A stretch of 64,000 bases of DNA from Epinephelus fuscoguttatus (taxonomy: Eukaryota; Chordata; Actinopteri; Perciformes; Serranidae): the NCBI RefSeq assembly GCF_011397635.1, contig NC_064770.1:24659603-24723602 (forward strand). The letters run 5' to 3'. The position numbers and the translations under genes are program-made. The notes below the pieces were generated by a model, which was given only the letters and a program-made list of their open reading frames with translations, searched no databases and was not told the DNA's origin. Position 1 is the stretch's first letter. Each line of letters begins with the position of its first letter. Shown here in pieces: positions 1-10,774 of the stretch.

Positions 1-540
1 CCGTTAACGTGAGTTTTAATTATTACCAGAGGTGCTGCTCTCAATATTACTGTGTAACATCACATGTAGAAAATCATTTTGTCTGTTTGTTGTATTAATT
101 TGTGTAACCAAGGTGCGAGTAGTAAGGATACTGTCAACTTAATGACAATAGAAATGACGTTATTTACCAGATGAGCTCCTCCACTGTTAGGTTTCAGACC
201 TTTTTGCTGTCTCACACACTTCCTGTTCTCAGTTACACCATATATTTGAGTGTCAGTGAATTATATACCTGCGTAAAGAGAGACCAGAAAGTTTTTGGTG
301 TCAAACACTTAATTTTTTTTGCATTCTGGTGATTTTTTTATGCACCAATTTGTGCTTTTTCTCAACCAATATATGGTATAAGTGTCTTTAAAATAAAGCC
401 CTCAGCTGTCATGTTTTTATCAAGGGGGATAAATGCATGCTGCAAATATTAAGGGGGACAATTCCCCTGCATTCCCCCCACAAATTGTACACCCATGGCA
501 GCTACAAAATTAATTATGATGGCTAATGTTCCTTATTAAA
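1..540. other. Left edge, no gene recognised
   Basis: AT-rich DNA without a supported exon. A short G/C-run stretch around 450-495 (ends in a 'cacccatgg' string) resembles one end of the hAT-type MITE at 54705-55186, so a decayed copy is possible. Confidence 0.4.
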
Positions 541-809
541 TTCATTCATTCATTTTCTAAAATGTGGCTGAAGCCTATCCCATCTGGCTTTAGGCAAGAG
601 GCAGGGTACACCCTGTACAAACTGCCAGACTATCACAGGGTTGAGACATAGAAACAGACAGCCATTCATGCTCACACTCACACCTACAGGCAATTTAAAT
701 GTGTCACCAGTTACCCTGCATGTCTTTGTACTGTGGGAGGAAGCTGGAGTACCCAGAAAAAAACCCACACTAAGGGGAGATCATGTAGACTCCACACAGA
801 AGGGCCTCA
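541..809 (-). mobile_element. 5'-truncated SINE copy, minus strand
   Basis: Body and (CATT)n tail match the two full-length SINE copies at 53.0-53.8 kb, including the block around 'tgtctttg..ctgtgggaggaagc'. The tRNA-like head is missing. It is more diverged than those copies and is therefore older. Confidence 0.8.
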
Positions 810-1799
810 GGTGGCTTTATGTTAACAATACATGGCCAGTAAGTGGGGGTGAGAATCACCAGAGACTGATACAATAACAAAACAATATTACTATGGTTTT
901 AAATGCTTTGCGATAAAATATATTTGAAATTTTTTCTTACATTTTTTCACCTACCAATCATGTCCCCAAAAAGAAAACTTTGTCAACATCTGTTTTCTCT
1001 TTTAAGATGAAGTTTCCAGTCTGTTCATCTCACTTCAATCTTTTTTACTGCAGCAAAATGTATCCAGTTGACGGAGAAAGCAATTGATTTCATTATTCTA
1101 GCATGCTGCCAAAAGTTTAATTTGCAATAGTAATAATTTATATTTGAAAAATTATACTTGCCATCTGTGTATCGATATAATGTTGGTCTACAAAATATCA
1201 CCACTAGGCTGTAGTGATTTTTTTCCCCACCACTCCTACCAGTACGGCAGAAAAATTGAAACTGCTGCGAGAAAACTGCAAAAGCTGGTGATATACAGTG
1301 TGTGAAAAAGCAGAAACCTCTGCACAAAGAAAATATCACTAACTCAGGTGAGGCAAAGGGACAGCATGAACCTCATTTAATAGTTGAGGAGCTGAAAGCT
1401 GGTGAATGTGTCATTATTCATTATAAAATAACGACAAAGGCAATAATTACTAGATGACACAGTGCACATTCATAACTTTTATCTCACAATGACATCTTGT
1501 TTTTTTCAAACGTAGCTGTATGGTAATAATTATTTATTATGCGCATTCCTTTTTGAAATTGTTAAGGACCGTAATAAAATACTACCAATGTTTTGAACGG
1601 AACAGTTTACATGAAAGAAACTTTGTATCTGTGGACACAATATTTGCTTTAAGTTATCTTCATTTATTTACATCACAGTGTTTTAAACACATTGCTTTCT
1701 AACTTTGTTTCAATTAACAAACCACTGGTTGGGGTTTGAATTATTATTATTATAACAATAAAGTGTGAGAAACAATATTAAATGGTGCTTACCTGCTGT
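810..1799. other. Intergenic, beyond dxo 3' end
   Basis: AT-rich sequence with short spurious frames only. No repeat family or exon recognised. Confidence 0.4.
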
Positions 1800-1805
1800 T
1801 TTATT
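1800..1805 (-). terminator. dxo: Candidate poly(A) signal of dxo
   Basis: AATAAA on the minus strand about 220 bases past the dxo stop codon. It is the first canonical hexamer I noticed there; cleavage would fall near 1780. Assigned by position only. Confidence 0.4.
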
Positions 1806-2022
1806 TCAATTCACCACATGCAAGATGAAAAAGATGCTGCAGTTCTTACTGCTTAACAACAACAACAACAAAAAAAAGAAAAAGCACCAGAGAATCGCGT
1901 GGAGATGATCAGTGATACAAAAAGAGACTGTAAAACTGTAAACATCTAAAATTCCAACGTACTTTGGTTAATAATCCTCCATTGGAGGTTTGAACTGACA
2001 GTCCCAGTAGGTTGGTTGTAAA

Positions 2023-3891
2023 TTAGGACTGCTGGTGTGAGTCTTCACCACTGCTCATCCCGTCCACATACCAGTGTGGCAGGAAGGAATACTGGGAGTC
2101 CCTGTGGACGGAGTAGGTCACATCTCTGTGGGGCTCCCAGGAGAACAGGTACACCACACTGAGAGGGAAACAATGCTGATTTATAAAATCTGTTTACTTA
2201 AAATTAAAGAAAGGTTAGCAACATAGTCTGTCACTGCAACTCACCTTGGATTGTCTTCAGTGGCGATTTGCTTCACAAAAGACAGGAACTCACAGCAGAA
2301 GTTCATACACACTGTCGGCTTCCAGCAGTTGTGCTCATTCTGTCCAGATGAAACAGAATATTTTGAGTTAATGTTTTATTTATTCAAATCCAATAACTTC
2401 TACTTAGACAGATTTCAAAACAGATTTCTCAGTGTTCGGATATGTTTTTGATGACCAGTTGTTTATCCTTGCAAACAGCTTTACCATACCTTGATGATAT
2501 GTGAAATCTTTGAGATGGGAAAAGTCTCCACGGCGACAACCACTCCTTCATGATCCCGAAAACCTGCCACAACCCGGGGGACTCCAGGGAGAAAAGACTG
2601 GGCCCACCACTTCAGCAGTTTGAACCTGAGGACCACCAAAATGAGGGAACTTTAAAACAGCTCAGACTTGGGGGAAAAAAAAAATCAAAGAAAAAATAAA
2701 AGATGTGATGTTTCGCGGTTTCAGCATCTACCTGTGAAAGTTGCTGCGCTGTTTGGGGGTGCAGATCTCCGCAGATGTCTTCAGCTCCACGTAGCATGCA
2801 GGAGGAGCTGGAGCTTTGGGATCTTTATCCCGGCAGTCAACCTCACCGGAGAACAGAAGTCTGTGATCTGCAAGCCGAGTTTGCACCACCGTACAGAAGG
2901 CTTCATTGGTGTTGACCACTCCGCCTGGGTCAGGTAAACTGTGGGCGCTATCTACAGGAAGTGGACGAATATGAGGCGTTATCATTCATACAAGTGCTCA
3001 TCACTTTAAGTACCTTTATATGATTTGAGATCTGAAAGAAAGTTGTATAAACCTACCTACCTGCACATGTGTATTGCTCAAACTTGTATCCCCAGTACAT
3101 CATCTCTTCATGTCTCTCAGTGCGGTTCTCTCGTTCCCTACGGGCAGCTTCTGTTTCCACTTCACTGATGTAAAGCGTGCCTCTGAACCTGGTGACTGCC
3201 AGCAACCAACCCTCCTTTGTCTCATAGGGAGTGGTCAGCAGCTTGGTCAGATGACCACGCCATGTCACAAATTCAACATCTAGAGCACTGGGCAGAGCAG
3301 AGGTTGATCAAAGAATATGCGTCCAACAGGAAAGTTGAGGTGAGAGGTGACGATCACAAGTGAGTATCTATCTGACCTGGAAGTGTTACCCTGAATGTGA
3401 AGAACAAAAACTTTTGATTACATTTACCATGATGAGGCTGCGGTCGCCCTCGAGCTGAGCTTCGACCTGTTGGCCAAGATCCAGCGTAGGATGTGATCAA
3501 GCTTTTCCTTCACACAATCGTCTCTCTTTGTAAAGCGGTCCTTGTAGCCATCTCTCAGGTCAAAATTAGGACTTCTGTCAGGTTCCACATAATATCTCAT
3601 CTGCCTCCTGTCATTGAAGAATCTACGCTCAGAGTCGAGGGAGAAACATCCAACTTCGATGGGCTGTTTGTACACAGGAAAGTCTCTTTCATATAGCTCC
3701 CTTCTGGTGCTCAAACCCCGAGAGCTGGGTGGGTTTTGCCCAGGAGTTGGCTGAAAGTGATGCTGGTGATAGTTTGGTCTGGAGTATTTATTCTCACTGT
3801 GATGTCTTCCATTTCCATCCCTCTGTCTTTTGTGCGCTGAATGAGAATTCTGGTATCTGGACCTGGGACTTTGGGATCTGTGCTGGTCCAT
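2023..3891 (-). CDS. dxo: Decapping exoribonuclease DXO (DOM3Z), 425 aa, six coding exons
   Basis: Coding exons on the minus strand, in order: 3891-3428, 3287-3061, 2951-2732, 2625-2490, 2339-2245, 2158-2023. They join in frame to 425 codons plus TAA, and each intron has GT..AG ends. DXO removes incomplete or non-canonical 5' caps and degrades the RNA 5'-3' in the nucleus. Catalytic positions are all visible: Arg165 (TWRG), Glu225 (GYKFEQY), Glu267 and Asp269 (GEVDC), Glu286 and Lys288 (ELKTS), Gln313 (WWAQSF). They sit exactly 33 residues later than the numbering known for mouse DXO, which supports the exon model. The first ~50 residues are a low-complexity Arg/His/Ser/Gln-rich extension, longer than in mammals (396 aa in human). 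The ATG at 3891 lies just inside an exon whose acceptor is at about 3901, so a 5' UTR exon must lie upstream. A strong donor at 5494/5493 near the shared promoter is a candidate. Identity is very likely; the UTR structure is inferred. Confidence 0.95.
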
Positions 3892-4155
3892 TTCTACCTA
3901 ATGGAGAAAAGTGCAATGACACAAACTCATGACAGAGATGACTGTTTATATCTTCTTGATTGTCTTGCTCTGCTAAGGCCCCCATCACTTGTGCTGTCAC
4001 TGAAAAGACAGTGCAAACCTTTTTCTTTTATGCTGCTAAAAGTGCATCTGACATGTGACCCTACCCACTATTTGTGTATAGTGTATATAGTACCTTTTAT
4101 TTTTGTTTTTTATGCTTCATGTTGAACATAATAGATGCTCAGAGTATACTAGTCT

Positions 4156-5113
4156 TTAAAGGGGAACTTCACCAATTTTCAAAATCCATACATTTTACTC
4201 CTATCGTCTGAGACAGTCCAAAAATATTAGTAAAAATGAACATATCTCTCCCAAATCCAAAAACTAGAGTGCTAAAACACACGTGTGATGTCATTGTGTA
4301 GAAACTCTGGAGCTGCTCCACAGACAATGAACTGAGAAAAATGTTCTGGATGACACCGTCTGTTAAAGGCAGGAATTTCACGCCTTTATGCCGCCTTGCC
4401 GTCCTGTATAAGGGCAGAGTTGTCTCACCTTTCAAGCAGCATCGGAGGTAGTAACAGCTCCAAAACTACCTATGGAGTCATAGGTGGCATGGGTGTAACA
4501 TTTTTTTGACATGTTATGCATGTGACCCACCATAGGAGGTTTTAAAGGTAGCTGATAGCAGTTAGCAGCTGACTCAAAGAAGAACAGCAGCTAATGAGTC
4601 CACAAATTGGGAAAACAATGAGGTCTGGAAGCTCCTTACCCTCTGAGCAGAGGACAAGATCAGCCAACATATAACTGGGATGGTAAACGATTGTTGTTGC
4701 CACGTTAATGACATTGTTGTTTAGAAATCGCTGCTGATGTGGATGTTATATGTCAAACTAGAGGCCAACACTGTTGCATTACATGCCTCGCTGTGTAAAA
4801 AAGGGTTGCAGAGAGCACTCAGAGGAATGTTATGAGTATAATGGCACATTTTCTGTTTCACAACTAAGTACATTACACTAGAATAAAGATCATTTGAGTA
4901 TCAAAAAGAAAACAAACATTTTGTGGGTCCACAAAATCAGGCTCCCAGTCACTGTCTTCAGAGCAGCCCCAGAGTTAATACCCTATGACATCACAAGTTT
5001 GAGACTTCCTTCTCTGGTTTGGTTTTGAGAGAGAGTATCAAATATCATCTGAGCTTTCCTTGGCAATGGAAATGACATATTATAATTCTTAAATTAGGTG
5101 GTGTTCCCCTTAA
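4156..5113. mobile_element. TTAA-bounded MITE, ~950 bp, in the dxo 5' region
   Basis: Inverted termini begin right after TTAA at 4156-4159 and end right before TTAA at 5110-5113. The left end reads AGGGGAACTTCACCAATTT; the right end, reverse-complemented, reads GGGGAACACCACCTAATTT. No coding capacity is seen inside. TTAA flanks suggest piggyBac-type mobilisation, but TTAA is its own reverse complement and could belong to the terminal repeat. It lies between the dxo ATG exon and the shared promoter. Confidence 0.65.
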
Positions 5114-5280
5114 GGTTACCTGTCTATTCACTTGTGCATGTGTTCTTGCATGAGATTAGCAGTTTCTTATTTAAATGCACCACAGCTGAGCACATCACAC
5201 CATGACCTGTCTAAATGACTGTCTATAGTGTGTGTATGTGGATAAAGACAATGTCATAATGTAAAGATGATGTTTGTTTT

Positions 5281-5351
5281 ACATGCTGCGTACAGTAAGT
5301 GTGTGTTTGCAATCTGTAAACACACACTTAACGTTACTGTACACAGCATGT
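5281..5351. other. 71-nt near-perfect hairpin in the dxo 5' region
   Basis: Arms 5281-5308 and 5318-5351 fold around a 9-nt loop (5309-5317). Pairing is 12 bp next to the loop (5297-5308 with 5318-5329), a 6-nt bulge on the 3' side (5330-5335), 7 bp, one C/A mismatch, then 8 bp at the base: 27 paired positions. Size and shape are those of an animal pre-miRNA, but a short palindromic MITE remnant would look the same. It lies upstream of the dxo coding exons, probably in its first intron or near its promoter. Confidence 0.55.
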
Positions 5352-5699
5352 GTTGCATGTTAGGTGAACAAAGGGTGCCTAAAATAGCTGTACTTAGCTT
5401 TGGCAATGTGCGTTACCTTGCCGTAATAAAAGATACTTTATTACAACTAAAACTAGATTACCAGTAATAGATGAAAACCCTACGTGAACGTACCTTAGCC
5501 AGCATACACAACAAACCAAGCTCACGTAGCGTAAAGCTAACGTTACGTTTCTGTCAATGTCCTGTCGGTTAATATTATAAATCGGACGTTGTGTAAAAAC
5601 GACTATCCTATGTTACACCATCTTTTCTGATCATTGCGTAAAAGGTAAGAAAGAAAATATAAAATGTACTTGTCTCGCTAGCTGGGTAGCTAACTAGCA

Positions 5700-5809
5700 T
5701 CATAAGCTAACAAAGCCGACGTCATTTCCGGTATCAGCGACACTTCCGGTTTATATTTAGGTTGTCCCATTGAGCTTTGAGCAGTTGTATTGAACGGGAC
5801 CGAAGCGAC
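5700..5809. promoter_or_regulatory. Shared dxo/stk19 promoter with ETS-type motifs
   Basis: This interval lies between the presumed 5' UTR exon of dxo (minus) and the first exon of stk19 (plus). It holds ATTTCCGGT at 5724-5732 and the canonical ETS/NRF-2 motif ACTTCCGGT at 5742-5750, with a CRE-like GACGTCAT just before the first. There is no obvious TATA box. Paired ETS sites in a TATA-less head-to-head gap are typical of housekeeping bidirectional promoters, and DXO and STK19 share this arrangement in mammals. Start sites themselves are not visible. Confidence 0.6.
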
Positions 5810-5845
5810 ATGAATACTAATATAACTGCTATTAGTAGTTATCAG
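5810..5845 (+). promoter_or_regulatory. stk19: stk19 exon 1 segment with upstream ORF
   Basis: An ATG at 5810 opens 12 codons to a consensus donor (CAG/GTAAGC at 5845/5846). Spliced to the acceptor at 6384/6385, the frame continues GTA TGA and stops. Its stop codon overlaps the stk19 start as ATGA (6387-6390). In the stk19 frame exon 1 has TAG at 5836-5838, so no N-terminal extension is possible from this exon. This therefore looks like a 5' leader with a regulatory uORF, not the protein start. Confidence 0.6.
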
Positions 5846-6386
5846 GTAAGCGTTTGAACTAGTTTGACAGGTCAAGTATTTGCTTATATGTTCAGCGTAC
5901 TCACAGAGTAGCGTTAGGTAGGTTAGCTAGCTGCTTTAGCTTGGCTAACAAGAAAGACAGCACCAAGTGAATGAACATAGTGGCTAATTGTGTTTGTGTC
6001 CCATCAAAATGTGTTCACAAATTCAATATGACAGATTTATTTTATTCTCAAAACCATAATTTGGGTGAACAACTAAACTAGCTTGTAGTTCGTTTCTTCA
6101 AAAGTAGAGCTAACGTGAAGTTTTTGCCGGTGCTAACTAGCTAACTAAATTTGACACTTGTTCGTCCTTATACCAAAACGCCAGTGTCCCACAAAATGAG
6201 AACAAACTGTTGTTTATTACCTTGTTAACGGTTTCATTCAGCAAACATTTGTAAGTGAGGAGATGTATTTCCCGATAGCCAATATTGCAAATTCATGGGC
6301 TCTGTGTATTTCAGTTGAGTCAGCATGAGGAAAGCAGCTGTCAGGGTAAACAGGTTTTGTTATCTACCATGTTTCCTCCTCCAGGT

Positions 6387-7987
6387 ATGAACAGAAAACG
6401 GGCTCTGATTTCAGACACTTTCATGGTGAAGAAAAGAAGACATGAGACTACAAAGTTTGGGGATATCAGTGATGGAGATGGTAGGTGTGGCTGCTAAGAT
6501 GCCCATAAAAAAAGTTGTATAAATGTCACTAACACATGTAAAATTTACTTTGCATTTACTGTTTTGCCCCAAAGGACCAACTGACATCAGATCCAGCCTT
6601 AAGTACCTCATGACACTGTTCCCCAGGAAGCTCTTCAATGATGCCTTGCCTCAAATTGTTCTTAAGCACCAACTCTACAGCATACACAATGACAAGACTT
6701 TGGTGGACAAGGAGCTGGTAAGACTCATCAGTGACAGGAAGTTCATGTGCGTCGGTGGAAATGTGAAACTACAACCCACTGCCCTTCTTGTGGTCCACAG
6801 AATAAGCTGCGGGAACGAGGAGAGCTGCTGATGTTCCAGCTCGGGTTCGATGCAGACGCTTTCGGGCTGGTTTTTGCTTCCGATTACAAGGCCAAAGTGC
6901 TGGCAGGAGAGGAGGGCAGAGCGACACGGGCAACAGTGGAGAAGTTCTTGGAGAAATTGTTGTCACCTTGCACAGAGCTGAGCTTCAGCAAAGAGAGGAT
7001 GCTCAAGGAGTTCCTTTTCACAGACTCTGAGATAACGTATGAAAGACAATCTATCATGTTTTATTTTTACTTCCAACATTTCAAATTTCAAACATCCGCA
7101 CATGCTTCCTGTTCTCACCCTCCAGGCAGCTGGTGAAGTCAGGGGTCCTGACAGTGAGGGACGCAGGCAGCTGGTGGCTTTCCATTCCCAACTCTGGCAA
7201 ATTCACCAAATACTTAATACAAGGTGTGTGTTACAACAAACAGTCTCAACAATACTTTGCTTCACATGTAAATTTCTCATTTCAAAAGATATTTGATGGT
7301 GCCTTGCTAAACGGAGGAGTGTTTGTTTTCTAACCAGCTTACCGCTTTTCCTGTTAGGTCGTAAAGCAGTGCTCGGCATGGTGAAGAAGTCCAAATATAG
7401 TGAAGTCTTAAAGGCAGAGCTGGAGGAGCGGAAAACAACCACACATGTGAAATTCCACATGAAATACCACATCAGTGATATTGTTGGTGCAGAGCTGGTA
7501 GAAAGGTAATATTTGCTTGTGTACAGGTTGCTGTTTCTTTAAAGTGTTTTTAATTTGAGTTGGTTTTGCAGTAGGTCAGAGTTTACCTATCTGTCAAATG
7601 AAGAGGGCAGGTACTTAGTGCAGCTGCTCTCAGTTCAGTAATTGAGGGTTTTGTTACTTGCTTGAACAACCCTCAGGCTAGATGCTTGCTCACTGGTGTT
7701 AAAATATGTGGTTGTAAAAACCTTCAAAAACCAGCCTGCTTGATCCCTGCAATATGGATTTTTTTTAAAGGACAAGACAGCTATAACTGCTTAAAATCAT
7801 AGCTCCATGCAGCTGTTGTTTTTTAACCATATCCACCAGTGACTGACCAAGTTGACTTATTACTCATCCCAGGCTGTTGGGGAATCCTATGCTGCTCGTT
7901 ACATCTTAATGTACTGAATAAAGCCTTTGTTTTCTCCACAGCATATCTACAACATCTGGGACATTGTTGCGATTTGCTGAGTCCTGA
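6387..7987 (+). CDS. stk19: STK19 winged-helix nuclear protein, 254 aa, six coding exons
   Basis: Coding exons: 6387-6480, 6575-6717, 6801-7036, 7126-7223, 7358-7505, 7942-7987. They join in frame to 254 codons plus TGA, the same length as the short human STK19. The start MNRKRALISDTF corresponds to the human short-form start MSWKRHHLIPETF. Other clear blocks are FPRKLFNDALPQIVL, QLGFDADAFGLVF, GVLTVRDAGSWWL and the C-terminal ISTTSGTLLRF. Despite its name the family is now regarded as a DNA-binding tandem winged-helix protein with a role in transcription-coupled repair; no kinase motifs are visible. A basic KKRRH patch near residue 15 fits nuclear localisation. The first exon carries a uORF and an in-frame stop, so the 254-aa form is the only one this locus appears able to make from that leader. 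Confidence 0.95.
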
Positions 7988-8211
7988 GCCACAGCAACAA
8001 GACTGAAACCAGTGTTTGGTCGAAGCAAAGGAGCGAATGAAAGATGAGAAGATTTACAAAGATTGTAAAAATGTTTTTGTATGAAGACTGATGGTAAATT
8101 AATTTAAGATTTCAGAGTTTGAATCTGTGCCAAATGCAGTATAAAAACCTTGTGGGTTTATGAATTTTCAGTTACGTTGACATGACCTTGTCAGGTGTTC
8201 ATTTATGTTGT

Positions 8212-8217
8212 AATAAA
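8212..8217 (+). terminator. stk19: Poly(A) signal of stk19
   Basis: AATAAA about 225 bases after the stk19 stop codon, giving a short 3' UTR that ends near 8235. Confidence 0.6.
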
Positions 8218-8235
8218 AATTATTTCAGATGTTTC

Positions 8236-9259
8236 CTTCCCTCGTGAGAGCTATTATTTATGTGCACACCATGAAAGCACACAACTATCCCAAGTGAAGC
8301 TTGTATTTTGGCTTACCTGAGATCTGTCACCAGAGTTGCCAGAATTGCTTTGCCAGATCAGAGCCTCAAACCTGCTCAACTGTCGTGGAAAATTTCAGAT
8401 GTCTAATATATGAATACATGAACATTCCCTAGCCACTGTAAGAGCAATCCAGTATAACAGATCTGCCAGTAATTACCTAATTTCCCACTGGGGATCAATA
8501 AAGACATGTCATTTTAATTTTACATTTAGGGAGATTATAGTGCTAAATTTGTTAAACTGTGTTACTGTTCATTATTCAGGCTGTAGTCAGTGGTGTAGCT
8601 GTACTGTACTGCATTATTGCAATGTGTTTCTAATATCCCCTACATTAAGAACACCTAAATTAAAGCAGTTCAACACCACTGCAAACTGCAGTCTCAATAA
8701 TAAACTTAAAACTGAATTAATACCTCTGACAGTTTCAATCCAAACTGAACGGTAATATCTTTGTGAAGGTAGAATTGATGGCTGAGCTGTTGTATTGGAT
8801 CACATTAGATTTTACAAATGTGTCTAATAAAATGGAAACTGACTGGATATTTCCTGTTATGTTCTGTGGCTGAATTCCAGTCTTAAACCATAGATCTAGT
8901 CTTCTGTTTTATTACTATAATTAGGTCTTTAAATCCATGGTTACAATGATGAAAAATGAGAAGTATTTAAGCATATATAAACAGGCTTTTACAAGGGGTT
9001 TGATCACATAGCTAACCAAATCATGATTTGAAAAAGTGTCAACAGTTTCTGTGACTAAAATTTAACCCAAAGCCTCCCTATTTGCCCAGGGTCCAATCTG
9101 GCCCACTAGGAGTTTGCACACCTGATAGTGATGCACTGTTGATGCAATTGTTAAACAGGGAGTATCCTATTTCATGTAAAATGACAATGTTAATTGTCAT
9201 TTAAATTTAGTGAATATTGTAAAAAAATATATATATACAGCAGCTTCAGGTCAAAATTA
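8236..9259. other. Intergenic gap after stk19
   Basis: No coding signal and no repeat I can name. This is the left part of the gap between the convergent stk19 and rac1 3' ends. Confidence 0.4.
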
Positions 9260-9705
9260 TTGTATGCAGAGTGTCTCCAGTAACCAGACACTTAAATTTA
9301 ATGCCTTTAAGTCTGATTTTTGGACAAATCTTTCTTACTCAAGCATTGCAGAAAAGTAAAAAGGTTAGTTGTATATACACATTCCTGTGCAGAGGTAAGT
9401 TTTAGGTAGGAATATGGTTATTTGAATGAGGTAGGTTAATCCAATATTTTGCCAGCAGACAAGTGCAAGTATTAAGTGAAAAAAATGACAGGTTCAGTGG
9501 AAGGGTTAAAGATTTGTAACATCAGAAATTTGGACTTTGATGCAGGAAAGTCTGACTCATTTTGATTAAAAGAAACTGAAAGGTGGATAGATTAAATTAC
9601 ATAAAAAAATTTTCTGGCAATTAAGACCTCATACTTTCAAGTTTAAGACCACTTAGACCAACTTTTAAGGCCTACTATTTATAAAATTTTAAGGACCTGC
9701 AGACC
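9260..9705 (-). mobile_element. Diverged copy of the hAT-type MITE seen at 23979-24294
   Basis: Read on the minus strand it follows the 23979 element: a 'gtctgcaggtcctt' end, then the block 'ttgtccaaaaatca' and 'tgcaatgcttga'. It is longer and decayed. Outer ends and a target duplication are not clear. Confidence 0.55.
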
Positions 9706-10149
9706 TCTATCTCACAAGCACCATTAGTGGAACCCTGTTGCTCAAGCACTGTCACAAGGTCTATCAATGGTTTGTAAGGCAGGGGATAACTTGACCTGCT
9801 TCCTCACTTGCTTCCAGTTTAGCTTGCTGACGCCAGCGTTACAACACAGGAGTGGACGTGTATGGAAAAAAATGAACAACTGTTACAACTTTGAGTAAAG
9901 TGAAAAGGGAAGAACAGACATGTTGAAATTGCACTAGTTTGTAAATGGGGATGTTCATTCACTGAGAAAGTTTTCAGGATGTACTCCTTTACACTACAAG
10001 GACAGGGAAGGTTTGGAGGCATTGTTATGTCATGGTTATTATGCAATGGTTTTAATGGTGCGGCCCACTTGTGATCAAATTGGGATGCATGTGGTCCACG
10101 AACTAAAATGAGTTTACCCCCCTTACTTGAAGCAGGATTCAGTCAATGG

Positions 10150-10692
10150 TAGGGACGCACAGATCCGATATCTGGATCGAATATCGGCCCCGATATCATC
10201 AATATGGATGGATCAGGTATCGGAAAATGCAACCCTATACCTGAGGCGATCCTTTTCTTTTAAATCTATTGTGATGTGAGCTATGGGATACATCATGGAG
10301 CGAAGTATAATACTACCAATTCAATAAAGCATCTACAAAAACATCACCAAATGGAGCCCCAGTTTACTGGATCACGTGAAGCCACGGTACAATTTGCCGT
10401 CAAGCAAATATTTTTCCGAGACCACACTATCGGAAATATACGAGAAAGTGAGCAAACACTTGTCTCAAGAGTTACAAGATGTAGATGTAGATTAATCTGT
10501 TTCATTTTATCTTAGGAAACAACTGTGTAGTCATCAATGCCTGATGCCTCTAGTCTTCTCTGTTCTACATGTAAAGGTATAGCTTTTTAGGTCAACCGTG
10601 GTATCGGATTGGTATCGGTTACCGGCTGATACTTAAAGCCACAGTATTGGGATCAGTATCGAAACTGAAAAAGCTGGATCGGTGCATCTCTA
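10150..10692. mobile_element. hAT element remnant with BED zinc-finger coding piece
   Basis: Inverted ends: left TAGGGACGCACAGATCCGAT, right (reverse complement) TAGAGATGCACCGATCCAGC. Eight-base flanks 10142-10149 (gtcaatgg) and 10693-10700 (gtcgatag) agree at 6 of 8, as expected for an old hAT target duplication. Inside, plus-strand codons near 10290-10350 read AKYNTTNSIKHLQKHH, the second half of a BED-type zinc finger of a hAT transposase. The rest of the transposase is gone. The right end lies about 80 bases from the proposed rac1 poly(A) signal. Confidence 0.75.
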
Positions 10693-10774
10693 GTCGATAG
10701 TACAAGTGTTGCATGAAGGGAAAACTGTCTGAGCTGTCCAACAAAGAGGCAGAGCAGAGTCTGTTTTACTTGAA

